A stretch of 64,000 nucleotides of DNA from Streptomyces durocortorensis. Its GTDB lineage: Bacteria; Actinomycetota; Actinomycetes; Streptomycetales; Streptomycetaceae. Under the pieces are notes generated by a model, which was given only the letters and a program-made list of their open reading frames with translations, searched no databases and was not told the origin of the DNA. The stretch spans positions 1,736,001 through 1,800,000 of the forward strand of contig NZ_CP134500.1 of NCBI RefSeq assembly GCF_031760065.1. The letters are read 5' to 3'. A program made the position numbers and the translations under genes. Below, piece by piece: positions 9,258-17,977 of the stretch. The number at the start of each line of letters is the position of its first letter. Position 1 is the stretch's first letter.

Positions 9258-9463
9258 CCGATGCCGTCTTCACTTCACTTTCACATGACATCCGGGCGGG
9301 GGGCCTTCTAATGCGTGGGTGCCATGCCTGAAAGGGGTATTCCGCCGCCGGGTCATGTCCAGCGCGGGCAACACCACCACCCGGGCCCGAGTGCTCCTTT
9401 CGGGCTTCCGGGCTTCCGGGGTGTTTCCCGTACCGACTACACCTACCGACAGGAAATGCCACC

Positions 9464-11662
9464 GTGTCACACCTCCGCCCCCGTGCGGCTGTGACGAGCG
9501 GCCTGCTGGCAGCGGCTCTCGTCTCCGGTACCCTCCTCGCCCCCGCGGCCCATGCCATCGTGGGAACCCCGTCCGCGAACAACGCGTACGCGTTCACCGC
9601 CCGTCTGGACATAGGCGACGGCAAGCGCGCGTGCTCCGGCACGCTGGTCGACCGCGACTGGGTCCTGACGGCGGCCAGTTGCTTCGTGGACAACCCGGCC
9701 GGGGCCCTCCAGCTCCCGCCGGGCGCGCCGAAGGACGCCACCACCGCCGTCATCGGCCGCACCGACAGCACCACCACCGCGGGCCAGGTCCGCACGGTCG
9801 TCGAGCTCGTGCCCCGCGCCGACCGGGATCTGGTGCTGGCCCGGCTGGCCAAGCCGGTCACCACCATCGCCCCGGCGCCCCTCGCCGCGACGCCGCCCGC
9901 CCCGGGCGAGACCCTCACCGGGACCGGCTTCGGCCGGACTGCGGACGAGTGGGCCCCGGTGAAGATGCACCAGGGCCGCTTCTCCGTCGACCAGGCCGAC
10001 GCGACCACCGTGAACATCACCGGCCTGGACGGCGCCGCCGTGTGCGCCGGTGACACCGGTGGCCCGATGCTGCGCGAGCAGGGCGGGAACGTCGAGCTCG
10101 TCGCCGTCAACAGCCGCTCCTGGCAGGGCGGTTGCTTCGGCACGACGGAGGAGGAGACCCGTACCGGCGCGGTGGAGAGCCGGGTCGACGACCTGCACGC
10201 GTGGGTCACCGAGACCGTGACGGCCGCCCCGTTCGTCGACTTCAACGGGGACGGCCACCGCGACGTGGCCGTCGCCGACCCGAAGGCCGCGGTGGCCGGC
10301 GCGGCCGGTGCCGGACTGGTCCGCGTGGTGTACGGCAACGGCGCGGGCGTCGGCGAGCTGGTCCAGGGCAGTCCCGGTGTCAACGGTGGACCCGAGGCGG
10401 GCGACGGTTTCGGTACCGCGCTGGCCACGGTGGACTACAACGCCGACGGCTACACCGATCTGGTGGTCGGCGTGCCCAACGAGGACATCGGCAAGGTCGC
10501 CGACGCCGGGGCGGTGCAGATCGTCTACGGTTCGCCCGCGGGGCTCGGCAAGGGCCGAGGCGGGACCTGGTTCGAGCAGGGCAGGGGAGCCGGAGCGCTC
10601 CTCGGCTCGGCCTCCGAGGCCAAGGACCACATGGGCTTCTCCGTCGCCGCCGGGAAGACCGCGGCCGGTGATCCGTACATCCTGATCGGCGTGCCCGGTG
10701 AGGACCTGGGCTCCGTCGCCGACGCGGGCAACGCGATCTACCTGCGGGGCGACACGAACGTCGCCATCAACCAGAACACCGCATCCGTCCCGGGGGGCGC
10801 GGAGAAGGGCGACCAGTTCGGCTACTCCGTGGCGGGTTCACCGAACCATCTGGCGATCGGCATCCCCAACGAGGCCATCGGCACCATCGCGAAGACCGGC
10901 GCCATCCAGATCCTGAAGCACGACCTCAACGCCAACAAGATCCCCACCCCGGTCAAGGCGCTCCACCAGGACACCGAGGGCATCAGCGGCGTGAACGAGG
11001 CGAACGACCTGTTCGGCAAGGCCCTGTCGATGACCTCGCACCGGCCGGAAGGGGCCGCCACCGACAGCGACTCGATCCTCGCCGTCGGCTCCCCGGGCGA
11101 GGGCCTCAAGGTCTCGGACGTGAACAAGACGAACGCGGGCCGGGTCGTCGTCCTGCGCATCACGGCGGGCGGCACGGTCAGCGAGCTCCAGGACATCCAC
11201 CAGGAGAAGGCCGACGTCACCGGGGCCGCCGAGGCGGGCGACCGGTTCGGCGAGCGGGTCGCCGCCGTCAACACCCGTCCCAGGAACGTCGGTACGACCG
11301 CGACGATGCTGCTGGCCGTCGGCATCCCGGGCGAGAACGAGGGCGCGGTCGTGGACTCCGGCGCCATCCAGAAGTTCTCGCTGCTCGGCGCCCCCGGCGC
11401 CGCGGACCGCTGGATCTCCCCGGGCGGCGCGCCCGGTCTGCCGGGCGCCCCCGGCACCAAGCAGTACGTCGGCAGCAGCATCACGGCCACCCCGACGCAC
11501 CTGTACATCGGTATGCCCGACGGTCCGGGCGCCCGTGGCGCCGCGCATCTGATGCCGTGGTCCAACGTCACCGGCGGCCCGGTCCAGCCCGTGACCAGCT
11601 ACGAGCCGGGCAAGGGCGGCCTCCCGGCCGTCGGCGAGGCGTTCGGCAGCGCGATCCAGTAG
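9464..11662 (+). CDS. secreted trypsin-fold protein with FG-GAP repeats, catalytic residues altered
   Basis: Exported protein of 732 residues. The signal peptide ends AHA-IVGT near residue 31, so the mature N-terminus is IVG, as in active trypsins. Residues 32-240 are a chymotrypsin fold, but two catalytic positions differ: the usual TAAHC reads LTAASC (Ser72 for His), and GDSGGP reads GDTGGP (Thr198 for Ser). Asp122 (DRDLVLARL) is kept. About residues 250-730 hold FG-GAP/beta-propeller blades with Ca-binding-like FNGDGHRDVAV and YNADGYTDLVVG and repeated GD.FG motifs. Starts at GTG 9464 after ACAGGAAA. It probably acts as a secreted binding protein rather than a protease. The location next to heme-uptake genes is suggestive but not proof of a shared role. 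Confidence 0.85.
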   Translation: MSHLRPRAAVTSGLLAAALVSGTLLAPAAHAIVGTPSANNAYAFTARLDIGDGKRACSGTLVDRDWVLTAASCFVDNPAGALQLPPGAPKDATTAVIGRTDSTTTAGQVRTVVELVPRADRDLVLARLAKPVTTIAPAPLAATPPAPGETLTGTGFGRTADEWAPVKMHQGRFSVDQADATTVNITGLDGAAVCAGDTGGPMLREQGGNVELVAVNSRSWQGGCFGTTEEETRTGAVESRVDDLHAWVTETVTAAPFVDFNGDGHRDVAVADPKAAVAGAAGAGLVRVVYGNGAGVGELVQGSPGVNGGPEAGDGFGTALATVDYNADGYTDLVVGVPNEDIGKVADAGAVQIVYGSPAGLGKGRGGTWFEQGRGAGALLGSASEAKDHMGFSVAAGKTAAGDPYILIGVPGEDLGSVADAGNAIYLRGDTNVAINQNTASVPGGAEKGDQFGYSVAGSPNHLAIGIPNEAIGTIAKTGAIQILKHDLNANKIPTPVKALHQDTEGISGVNEANDLFGKALSMTSHRPEGAATDSDSILAVGSPGEGLKVSDVNKTNAGRVVVLRITAGGTVSELQDIHQEKADVTGAAEAGDRFGERVAAVNTRPRNVGTTATMLLAVGIPGENEGAVVDSGAIQKFSLLGAPGAADRWISPGGAPGLPGAPGTKQYVGSSITATPTHLYIGMPDGPGARGAAHLMPWSNVTGGPVQPVTSYEPGKGGLPAVGEAFGSAIQ

Positions 11663-11702
11663 GCGGTCACCGACCGAAGCCGGAACAACGGCCGTCCGGG
11701 GT

Positions 11703-12374
11703 TCAGCCCCGGGCGGCCATCAGGACGCGGCCCCCGACCTCCACCGTGCCGTCCGGCGCGGGAGCGGTGAGGATCTGGGAGCCGCGTCCCTGTCTGATGT
11801 TCAGGGCCCGGCCGAGGTGCGCGCTCAGCAGCATGGCCGCCGCCCCGGTCGCCTCGTCCTCGACGATGCCCTCGCCGCGCCGGGGAAAGGCCCGCGCACG
11901 CACCCGTCCGGCCGCCTCGTCCTCCCAGGCCCACGCGTAGAGCCAGCCCTCGCCGGGCGGCGGCCCGGGCAGCGCCTCCACCTCCTCCGCCGTCGCGTAC
12001 TGCTGGAGCGTGCGCGGCGGGGCCCACTCGGGGCGGGCGGTGATCCAGGTGAACTCCCCGTCCTGGCGTGCGAACACGTCCCCGACGTCCAGCTCCAGGA
12101 TCTCCAGGTCCAGCAGCCACGCGGTGCCGACCAGCGGGTGCCCGGCGAACGGCAGCCGCAGCCCCGGCGTGTGGATGTCCACCCGTCCGCGCTCCGGGTC
12201 GTCGACGAACACGGTCTCGCTGAAGCCGAGTTGCCGGGCGAGCCGCTGCCGGGAGGGCTCGTCGGGGTGGCTGCTTCCGTCGCGTACGACCCCGAGAGCA
12301 TTGCCGTGGCGTCCGTCGGGCCCGCAGAACACCCGCAGGACGTCGATGCCCGGGGGTACGTCGTAGTCGTTCAC
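11703..12374 (-). CDS. PhzF-family isomerase-like protein
   Basis: Protein of 223 residues (227 if the TTG at 12386 is used) of the PhzF/diaminopimelate-epimerase-like fold. Visible are GNALGVV near the N-terminus, ETVFVDDPERGRVDIHTP, the LPFAGHPLVGTAWLL core and GIVEDEATGAAAMLLS in the second half. PhzF itself isomerises a phenazine precursor; most chromosomal relatives have no known substrate. The second domain is shorter than in full-length members (about 280 residues). It converges on the FG-GAP protein gene. A second PhzF paralogue lies at 30352. Confidence 0.82.
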   Translation of the reverse strand: MNDYDVPPGIDVLRVFCGPDGRHGNALGVVRDGSSHPDEPSRQRLARQLGFSETVFVDDPERGRVDIHTPGLRLPFAGHPLVGTAWLLDLEILELDVGDVFARQDGEFTWITARPEWAPPRTLQQYATAEEVEALPGPPPGEGWLYAWAWEDEAAGRVRARAFPRRGEGIVEDEATGAAAMLLSAHLGRALNIRQGRGSQILTAPAPDGTVEVGGRVLMAARG

Positions 12375-12504
12375 GGGGGCATTCAAGCACTGCCGGACGG
12401 CGGTACGGGAACCGAGCGGGTACGGCCGCAGGGCCGCGCCGGGAGCACTGCTGCTGCCGGTACGGCCCTGCGGGTCGTTCAGTGGTGCGGGTGGTGCCGG
12501 TCGG

Positions 12505-14079
12505 TCAGGCGGTGGCGTTACGGCGACGGCGCGCCGCGATCACGACACCGGCACCGGCCGCCACGACGATGCCCGAGGCGGCGATCAGGGCGCCGGCCGG
12601 GACGTCGGAGCCGGTGGAGGCCAGCGCGCCGGAGCCGCCGACCGAACCGCCGGTGGTGGAGCCGCCGACCGTGCCGCCGGTGGTGGTTGAACCGCCCGTG
12701 GAGCCCGTGGAGCCCGAGCCGCCGGTCGAACCGCCCGGAAGCCGCGCGTCCTCGTCGAGGGAGACCGCGACGTTCAGGGCGTCGAGCTCGTCGCCCTTCT
12801 TGTACATGCCCTCGAACGCCTGGGAACCGGCCTCGGTGAGGGTCGCCGGGATGTCCTTGAGGTTCACGATGCCGTCCTTGGCGGCGAGCGCGCCCGCGGG
12901 CACCTTCAGGTCCGCGAGAGCCAGGCCGGTGCGCTCGGCGACCTTGCCGGTGCCGCGGTCCTTGGCGGAGACGTCGGCGAGGAGCTTGCCGGAGGCGCCC
13001 TCGATGTCGACCTTCAGGTTGCTGAGGGAGAGGTCGAGGACGTACTCGCCGTTCGTCTCGTGGCCCAGGAAGCGCACCTTGCCCTTGAACGCCGCGTTGA
13101 GCGTGTTCTTGTCGGCGTCGAGGTGGCCGGTGGCCTTGCTGAAGCGGTAGCCGTCGGTGGCGGTGGCGGCGCCGCCGCTCGTCTCGACCTTGCCGTGCGC
13201 GATCGGGCCGACGACGTACGAGCGGAAGGACGCCTTGACGCCCCAGTCCAGGGTGCCGTCGACGACCGGGCCGCTGGTGGGCTCGGCCGTCTCGGAGCCG
13301 GACGGGGTGGGGTTGGTGCTCGGCTGACCCGTCGGCTGGCCGGTCGGCTGACCCGTCGGCTCGCCCGTGGGCTGCTCGGTCGGCTTGCCCGTCGGCTGCT
13401 CGGTCGGCTTGCCGGTGGGCTGCTCGGTCGGGGTCGTGGCGAGGGGCTTGACCGTCAGGGTGGCCGGGTCGATCGGCTCACCCTCCTCGTAGGGCGGGCC
13501 GAAGACCGCCGCGCCCTCCTTGGTGAAGGTGACGGGGATACTCGCGAACTTCATGCCGTCCACGCCGTTCGAGGCCTCGACGTCGGTGAGGTCGAGATCG
13601 GCCATCGCCAGATCGTCGGTGACGACGGCGTCCTTGCCCGGGGACTTGGTGGTCACGTCGACGGTGATCCGGCCGCTCTTGCCGACCGTGAGGACCTTGA
13701 CGTCGGACAGCTTGATGTCCAGGGCGCCGCCGTGCGCCTCGTAGTGGACGCTGCCCTTGAAGGAGGACGTCACGGCGTGGGTGCCGAGCGCGTACTCGCC
13801 CTTGTCCAGGGGGAACTTGTACGAGCCGTCCTCGTTCCGCGTGGCTCCGTCGGCCAGCGTGGCGGTGCCGCCGAACCGGTCGATCATGGCGCGGAAGGAC
13901 TCCTTGAGACCCCAGTCGAAGGTGCCCGACTCCAGCTGGTAGATCACCGAAGGGGCGGCGGCGGCCGCCTTCGGGGAGGGGCCGTCGGCCGCGATGGCCG
14001 GGAGGGCGAAGGTCGCGCCCAGCGCGGCCGCCGTGGCGACGGCTGCGGCGAGGGCTGTCGGGCGGCGAGTTGCTGCCAT
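12505..14079 (-). CDS. HtaA-domain heme-binding surface protein with LAXTG sortase motif
   Basis: Protein of 524 residues: signal peptide, HtaA domain 1 (from GTFDWGLKESFRAMI), a Pro/Thr/Gln/Gly repeat linker, HtaA domain 2 (from GTLDWGVKASFRSYVVG), a Gly/Ser/Thr-rich spacer, then LASTG (residues 486-490), a hydrophobic helix and RRRR. HtaA domains bind heme at the surface of corynebacteria and pass it to HmuT. LAXTG is the class E sortase signal used by Streptomyces, so the protein is probably linked to peptidoglycan. The ATG at 14079 has AGGAGA upstream. It lies 85 bp downstream of the second HtaA gene, so the two are probably co-transcribed from the iron-boxed promoter. The heme ligand Tyr/His positions cannot be fixed by eye. 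Confidence 0.9.
   Translation of the reverse strand: MAATRRPTALAAAVATAAALGATFALPAIAADGPSPKAAAAAPSVIYQLESGTFDWGLKESFRAMIDRFGGTATLADGATRNEDGSYKFPLDKGEYALGTHAVTSSFKGSVHYEAHGGALDIKLSDVKVLTVGKSGRITVDVTTKSPGKDAVVTDDLAMADLDLTDVEASNGVDGMKFASIPVTFTKEGAAVFGPPYEEGEPIDPATLTVKPLATTPTEQPTGKPTEQPTGKPTEQPTGEPTGQPTGQPTGQPSTNPTPSGSETAEPTSGPVVDGTLDWGVKASFRSYVVGPIAHGKVETSGGAATATDGYRFSKATGHLDADKNTLNAAFKGKVRFLGHETNGEYVLDLSLSNLKVDIEGASGKLLADVSAKDRGTGKVAERTGLALADLKVPAGALAAKDGIVNLKDIPATLTEAGSQAFEGMYKKGDELDALNVAVSLDEDARLPGGSTGGSGSTGSTGGSTTTGGTVGGSTTGGSVGGSGALASTGSDVPAGALIAASGIVVAAGAGVVIAARRRRNATA
13319..13435 (-). repeat. in-frame Pro/Thr/Gln/Gly repeat array
   Basis: Inside the LAXTG HtaA gene, tandem 12-bp and 24-bp units encode PTEQPTGK (three times) and TGQP (several times). 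The linker separates the two HtaA domains and would be extended. Such arrays change copy number easily by slippage, so length variation between strains is expected. Confidence 0.85.
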
Positions 14080-14164
14080 GTCGGTGGGTCTCCTATGAGG
14101 ACAGGGGCGGAAGAGAAGCGGGAGGGGCGGCGCGATGATCCATAAAGCGCGCCTGGGGGGGAGG

Positions 14165-15619
14165 TCAGGAAGTCCGGGAGGAGTCAGGGGACTCGGGGGC
14201 CGCCTGCGCGGTGCGGCGACGCAGGACGAAGAACGCCGCTCCGGCCGCGACGAGCAGCAGCACACCGCCGCCGATCGCGGCGTACGTGCCGGTGCCGGTG
14301 CCCGAGTCCGAGACGGCCGCCGCCGGTTGGGTGGAGGGCTCGGCCGAGGGCTTCTTCGTGGGCTCGGCGGCCGCCGTCGGCTCGCTGCCGAGGTCGGGCA
14401 GCGCGGGCAGCTGGGCCTTCTCATCGACGGCCACGGCGAGCGAGACCGGGTCCATCGCGGTGCCCGCCTTGTACATGGAGCCGAACGCCTCGGCGCCGTC
14501 GGCGGTGAGGGTCGCCGGGACCTCGGTGAGGACGGCCAGGCCCTCCTTCGGCGCGAAGTCCTCGGCGGCGAAGGTGATGAGCGGCACGTTCCTGGTGGTC
14601 TTGCCCTCGCTGGTGACGTCCGCCGACAGGGTCCCCTCGCCCTGGGCGACGCTGACGGTGACGGCGGCGAACTTCAGGTCGAGCTCGTGGGCGCCGGTGA
14701 AGCGGATGCTGCCGCTGAAGTCCGCGTCCAGGGTCTGCCTCTTCGCGTCGTACGTGCCCTTGCCCTGCGGGAAGCGGAACAGGGCCCCGCCGTCCTGGGC
14801 ACCGTCGGCGAGTGTCCACTTGCCCTGGCCGATGGAGCCGGTGACGTACTCGCGGAAGGTGCGGCGCACGCCCCAGTCGACGGCGGCGTCCTCGAAGCGG
14901 CCCGCCTTCTCCTTGTCCGCCTTGTCCTTCTTCTCGTCCTTCTCGGCGTCCGCGTCGTCCTTCTTCTCCGAGGGGGACGGCTTCGGTTCGGCCGCGCCCT
15001 TGGTGTCGACGGAGAGGCTGATCGGGTCGAGCGGGGTGCCCGCGGTGTAGTAGCCCGCGAAGGCGGAGGCGCCCTGGGCGGTCAGCGTCGCCGGGATGTT
15101 GTTGAGGGCGATGGGGGTGGAACCGCCCTTCATGCTGATCCCGGACAGGTTGAGCGCGGCGAGCGGGACCTGCGAGCGGTTGGAGACCTTGCCGGTCCCC
15201 CGCTCCTTGCTGACCATGTCCGCGTAGAGCGTGCCGCTGCCGCCGTTGATCCGGACCGTGGGACGGCTGATCCTGAGGTCGAGCTCGTTGCCGCCGTCGG
15301 CCTTCCGGTGACCGGTGAAGTGCACCCCGCCCAAGAAGCCGGAGCTGAACGCCCCGGTGTCCGGGTCGTAGGAGCCGGCCGCGGAGTGGAAGCGGAACTG
15401 GCTGCCGCCGACCGTCGCGGCACCGCCGGTCAGGTTCCAGCTGCCGTTCGCGATGGGCCCGGTGACGTAGCTCTGGAAGGAGGACTTGATGCCCCAGTCC
15501 AGCCGGCCGCCCTGCACCGTACGGCTTGCCGCTTGCGCGGTGGCGGCGGGGAGCAGGGCCGCCGACAGCACCGCGAGGAGCGCGACGGCGAGCGCGCGGG
15601 CGGATCTGGACGACAGCAT
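14165..15619 (-). CDS. HtaA-domain heme-binding membrane-anchored protein
   Basis: Protein of 484 residues: signal peptide ending near TAQAA (about residue 31), HtaA domain 1 from GRLDWGIKSSFQSYVTGPI (about 39), a highly charged Lys/Asp/Glu linker (about 205-245), HtaA domain 2 from AAVDWGVRRTFREYVTGSI, a Thr/Pro/Ala linker, one C-terminal membrane helix and an RRR tail. No LAXTG motif is present, so it should stay in the membrane rather than be wall-linked. The ATG at 15619 follows GGAGGG and is preferred over an in-frame ATG 27 bases earlier. It is transcribed away from hmuT, with the iron box 26 bp before its start. Confidence 0.9.
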   Translation of the reverse strand: MLSSRSARALAVALLAVLSAALLPAATAQAASRTVQGGRLDWGIKSSFQSYVTGPIANGSWNLTGGAATVGGSQFRFHSAAGSYDPDTGAFSSGFLGGVHFTGHRKADGGNELDLRISRPTVRINGGSGTLYADMVSKERGTGKVSNRSQVPLAALNLSGISMKGGSTPIALNNIPATLTAQGASAFAGYYTAGTPLDPISLSVDTKGAAEPKPSPSEKKDDADAEKDEKKDKADKEKAGRFEDAAVDWGVRRTFREYVTGSIGQGKWTLADGAQDGGALFRFPQGKGTYDAKRQTLDADFSGSIRFTGAHELDLKFAAVTVSVAQGEGTLSADVTSEGKTTRNVPLITFAAEDFAPKEGLAVLTEVPATLTADGAEAFGSMYKAGTAMDPVSLAVAVDEKAQLPALPDLGSEPTAAAEPTKKPSAEPSTQPAAAVSDSGTGTGTYAAIGGGVLLLVAAGAAFFVLRRRTAQAAPESPDSSRTS

Positions 15620-15644
15620 GAGGGACCCTCCAGGGACTGGATAC

Positions 15645-15663
15645 ATAGGTAAGGCTAACCTAA
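15645..15663. promoter_or_regulatory. iron box between htaA-type gene and hmuTUV
   Basis: ATAGGTAAGGCTAACCTAA matches the 19-bp iron-box consensus TTAGGTTAGGCTAACCTAA at 17 positions. It lies 26 bp upstream of the HtaA gene (minus) and 99 bp upstream of hmuT (plus). One DmdR/IdeR-type site could therefore control both divergent transcripts by iron. Confidence 0.85.
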
Positions 15664-15761
15664 GGTATTCCCAGTCGGTGCCGGAACCCCGTCGGCACCT
15701 CCGCACTCCCGCCACATCCCAACCACCCACCGCGGACCGCAGAACGACAGGACGGTGCCCC

Positions 15762-16853
15762 GTGCGCATCTCGCAGGACTTCGCCCCGAGAGGCCCTGAG
15801 ACCGAGGGCCCTGACGCCGGGCGTACGGCGCTCCGCCGCCCGGCCCGGGGCAGGGCTGCCGCCGCCCTCACCGCCGCGGTGGCCTTCGCCCTGGTCCTGA
15901 CCGGCTGCGGCGGAGGGGACGAGCCCGCGCCCGGGTCCGCCAGGGGCGCCGCCGCCCCGGACCGGGTGGAGCCGCTGGCCGCCGCGCCCGCCCCGAAGCT
16001 GCCGGTGACGGTGGATTCGGCGGACGGCGAGAAGGTCACGGTCGACTCCACCGACCGGATCGTGCCGCTGACCGGATCGCTGAGCGAGATCGTCTTCACC
16101 CTCGGCTTCGGCAAGCAGGTCGTGGCCCGCGACATCACCGCCACCTTCGAACAGGCCGAGAAGCTCCCGGTGGTGACCCGCGCTCACGACGTCTCGGCGG
16201 AGAGTGTGCTCTCGCTGAAGCCGACCGTCGTCCTCGCGGACACCACCACCGGCCCGAGCGAGGCGATCGGCCAGATCCGCGACGCGGGCATCCCGCTGGT
16301 CGTCGTCGAGCCCGCCAAGGGACTCGGCGACGTCGGCCGCCGCATCGACACGGTCGCCGAGACGCTCGGCGTACCGTCCGCCGGGACCGAACTGAAGAAG
16401 CGCACCGAGGACCGGATCGCCGCCGTCCAGAAGTCCGTCCCGGACCCCGCCGACGGCGAGAAGCCCCGGGTGGCCTTCCTCTATCTGCGCGGTTCGGCCT
16501 CCGTCTATCTGCTGGGCGGCGCGGAGTCGGGGGCGAGTTCGCTGCTGGAGGCGGCGGGCGCGGTCGACGCCGGGAAGGAGTCCGGCCTGAGCAAGGACTT
16601 CACCGCCATCACCAGCGAGGCTCTCGCCAAGGCCGCACCGGACGCGATCCTCCTGATGACCAAGGGGTTCGAGTCGGTCGGCGGCATGGACGGCCTGGTG
16701 AAGATCCCCGGCATCGCGGAGACCCCGGCCGGAATGGACCGCCGGGTCGTCACGGTCGACGACGGCGTGCTGCTGAACTACGGCCCGCGCACCGACCAGG
16801 TGCTCACGGACATCGTCGAGCAGCTGTACGCGAAGGGCGGCACGGACAAGTGA
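15762..16853 (+). CDS. hmuT: heme ABC transporter substrate-binding lipoprotein
   Basis: Protein of 363 residues with a lipobox (VLTGC, Cys49) after a long basic N-region. The fold is a class III binding protein (TSLSE-like LTGSLSEIVFTLGFGKQVV, LSLKPTVVLADTT, GIPLVVVEPAKG). It receives heme from the HtaA proteins and delivers it to HmuUV. The GTG at 15762 is chosen; the ORF upstream to 15486 overlaps the divergent HtaA gene and its promoter. The stop overlaps the hmuU GTG by four bases, so the two are translationally coupled. Confidence 0.92.
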   Translation: MRISQDFAPRGPETEGPDAGRTALRRPARGRAAAALTAAVAFALVLTGCGGGDEPAPGSARGAAAPDRVEPLAAAPAPKLPVTVDSADGEKVTVDSTDRIVPLTGSLSEIVFTLGFGKQVVARDITATFEQAEKLPVVTRAHDVSAESVLSLKPTVVLADTTTGPSEAIGQIRDAGIPLVVVEPAKGLGDVGRRIDTVAETLGVPSAGTELKKRTEDRIAAVQKSVPDPADGEKPRVAFLYLRGSASVYLLGGAESGASSLLEAAGAVDAGKESGLSKDFTAITSEALAKAAPDAILLMTKGFESVGGMDGLVKIPGIAETPAGMDRRVVTVDDGVLLNYGPRTDQVLTDIVEQLYAKGGTDK

Positions 16854-17977
16854 CGACCTCGTACGAGGAACGTACGGGCGAGGGTGAGTCGGTCTCCGAG
16901 GAGGCACCCGCACCCGCCACCGAGGCTGCGGCCACCGCCCCCAAGTCCCCCCGGAGCAAGACGTTCGTGCTCACCCTGGGGCTCTCCGTCGCCCTGCTCG
17001 CCGGTGCGCTGCTGTCCGCCGCGATCGGCGCGTACTCCATCCCGCTCGGGGACGTCCTGTCCTCCGTGCAGCATCGGATGGGGCTCGGCGGCCATGAGCT
17101 GGACCGGGTCGGCGAGAGCGTCCTGTGGAACGTGCGGTTCCCCCGGGTCGCCCTGGCGCTGCTCGTCGGCGCGTCCCTCGGCTGTGCGGGCGCCCTGATG
17201 CAGGGCGTGTTCGGCAACCCGCTCGCCGAGCCCGGCGTCATCGGGATCTCGGCGGGTGCGGCGGTCGGCGCGGTCGCCTCGATCGCGCTCGGGCTGAGCT
17301 TCCTCGGCAACTGGACCATCACCGTTTTCGCGTTCATCGCCGGGCTGGGAACCGTCCTGCTCGTCTACGCGCTCTCGCGGTCCGGCGGCCGCACCGAAGT
17401 GGTGACGCTGATCCTCACCGGCATCGCCGTCAACGCCTTCGCGGGCGCGCTGATCGGTCTGTTCATCTTCTTCGCGGACAACGCGCAGATCACCCAGATC
17501 ACCTTCTGGCAGCTCGGCTCGCTCTCCCAGGCCACCTGGCCCAAGGTGCTCGCCGTCCTGCCGTGCGCGCTGGCCGGGCTCATCGTCGCCCCCTTCTACT
17601 CCCGCAAGCTGGACCTGCTGGCCCTGGGCGAGCGGCCCGCCCGCCACCTGGGCGTGGACGTGGAGCGGCTGCGGATCATCCTGGTCCTGGTCGTGGCGCT
17701 GCTGACGGCCGCCGCGGTCGCCGTCGCCGGGATCATCTCCTTCGTCGGTCTGCTCGTCCCGCATCTGCTGCGGATGGCGAACGGCCCCGGTCACCGCTTC
17801 CTCGTCCCGGGCAGCGCGCTCGGCGGCGCGCTGGTCCTGGTGGCGGGCGACCTCGCGGCCCGGACCGTGGCCGCCCCCGCCGAACTGCCGCTCGGGGTGC
17901 TGACCGCGCTCTTCGGCAGCCCGTTCTTCTTCTGGCTGCTGCGCAGGACCCGTCGTAGGCAAGGTGGTTGGGCATGA
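16850..17977 (+). CDS. hmuU: heme ABC transporter permease, FecCD family
   Basis: Protein of 375 residues with about ten membrane helices and a polar N-terminal stretch of 35 residues. The FecCD signature is clear: VRFPRVALALLVGASLGCAGALMQG is split across helix 2, followed by NPLAEPGVIGISAGAA, and FVGLLVPHLLRM forms the coupling helix contacted by the ATPase. It forms the membrane channel of the hmuTUV heme importer. GTGA overlap with hmuT, ATGA overlap with hmuV. Confidence 0.94.
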   Translation: MTTSYEERTGEGESVSEEAPAPATEAAATAPKSPRSKTFVLTLGLSVALLAGALLSAAIGAYSIPLGDVLSSVQHRMGLGGHELDRVGESVLWNVRFPRVALALLVGASLGCAGALMQGVFGNPLAEPGVIGISAGAAVGAVASIALGLSFLGNWTITVFAFIAGLGTVLLVYALSRSGGRTEVVTLILTGIAVNAFAGALIGLFIFFADNAQITQITFWQLGSLSQATWPKVLAVLPCALAGLIVAPFYSRKLDLLALGERPARHLGVDVERLRIILVLVVALLTAAAVAVAGIISFVGLLVPHLLRMANGPGHRFLVPGSALGGALVLVAGDLAARTVAAPAELPLGVLTALFGSPFFFWLLRRTRRRQGGWA

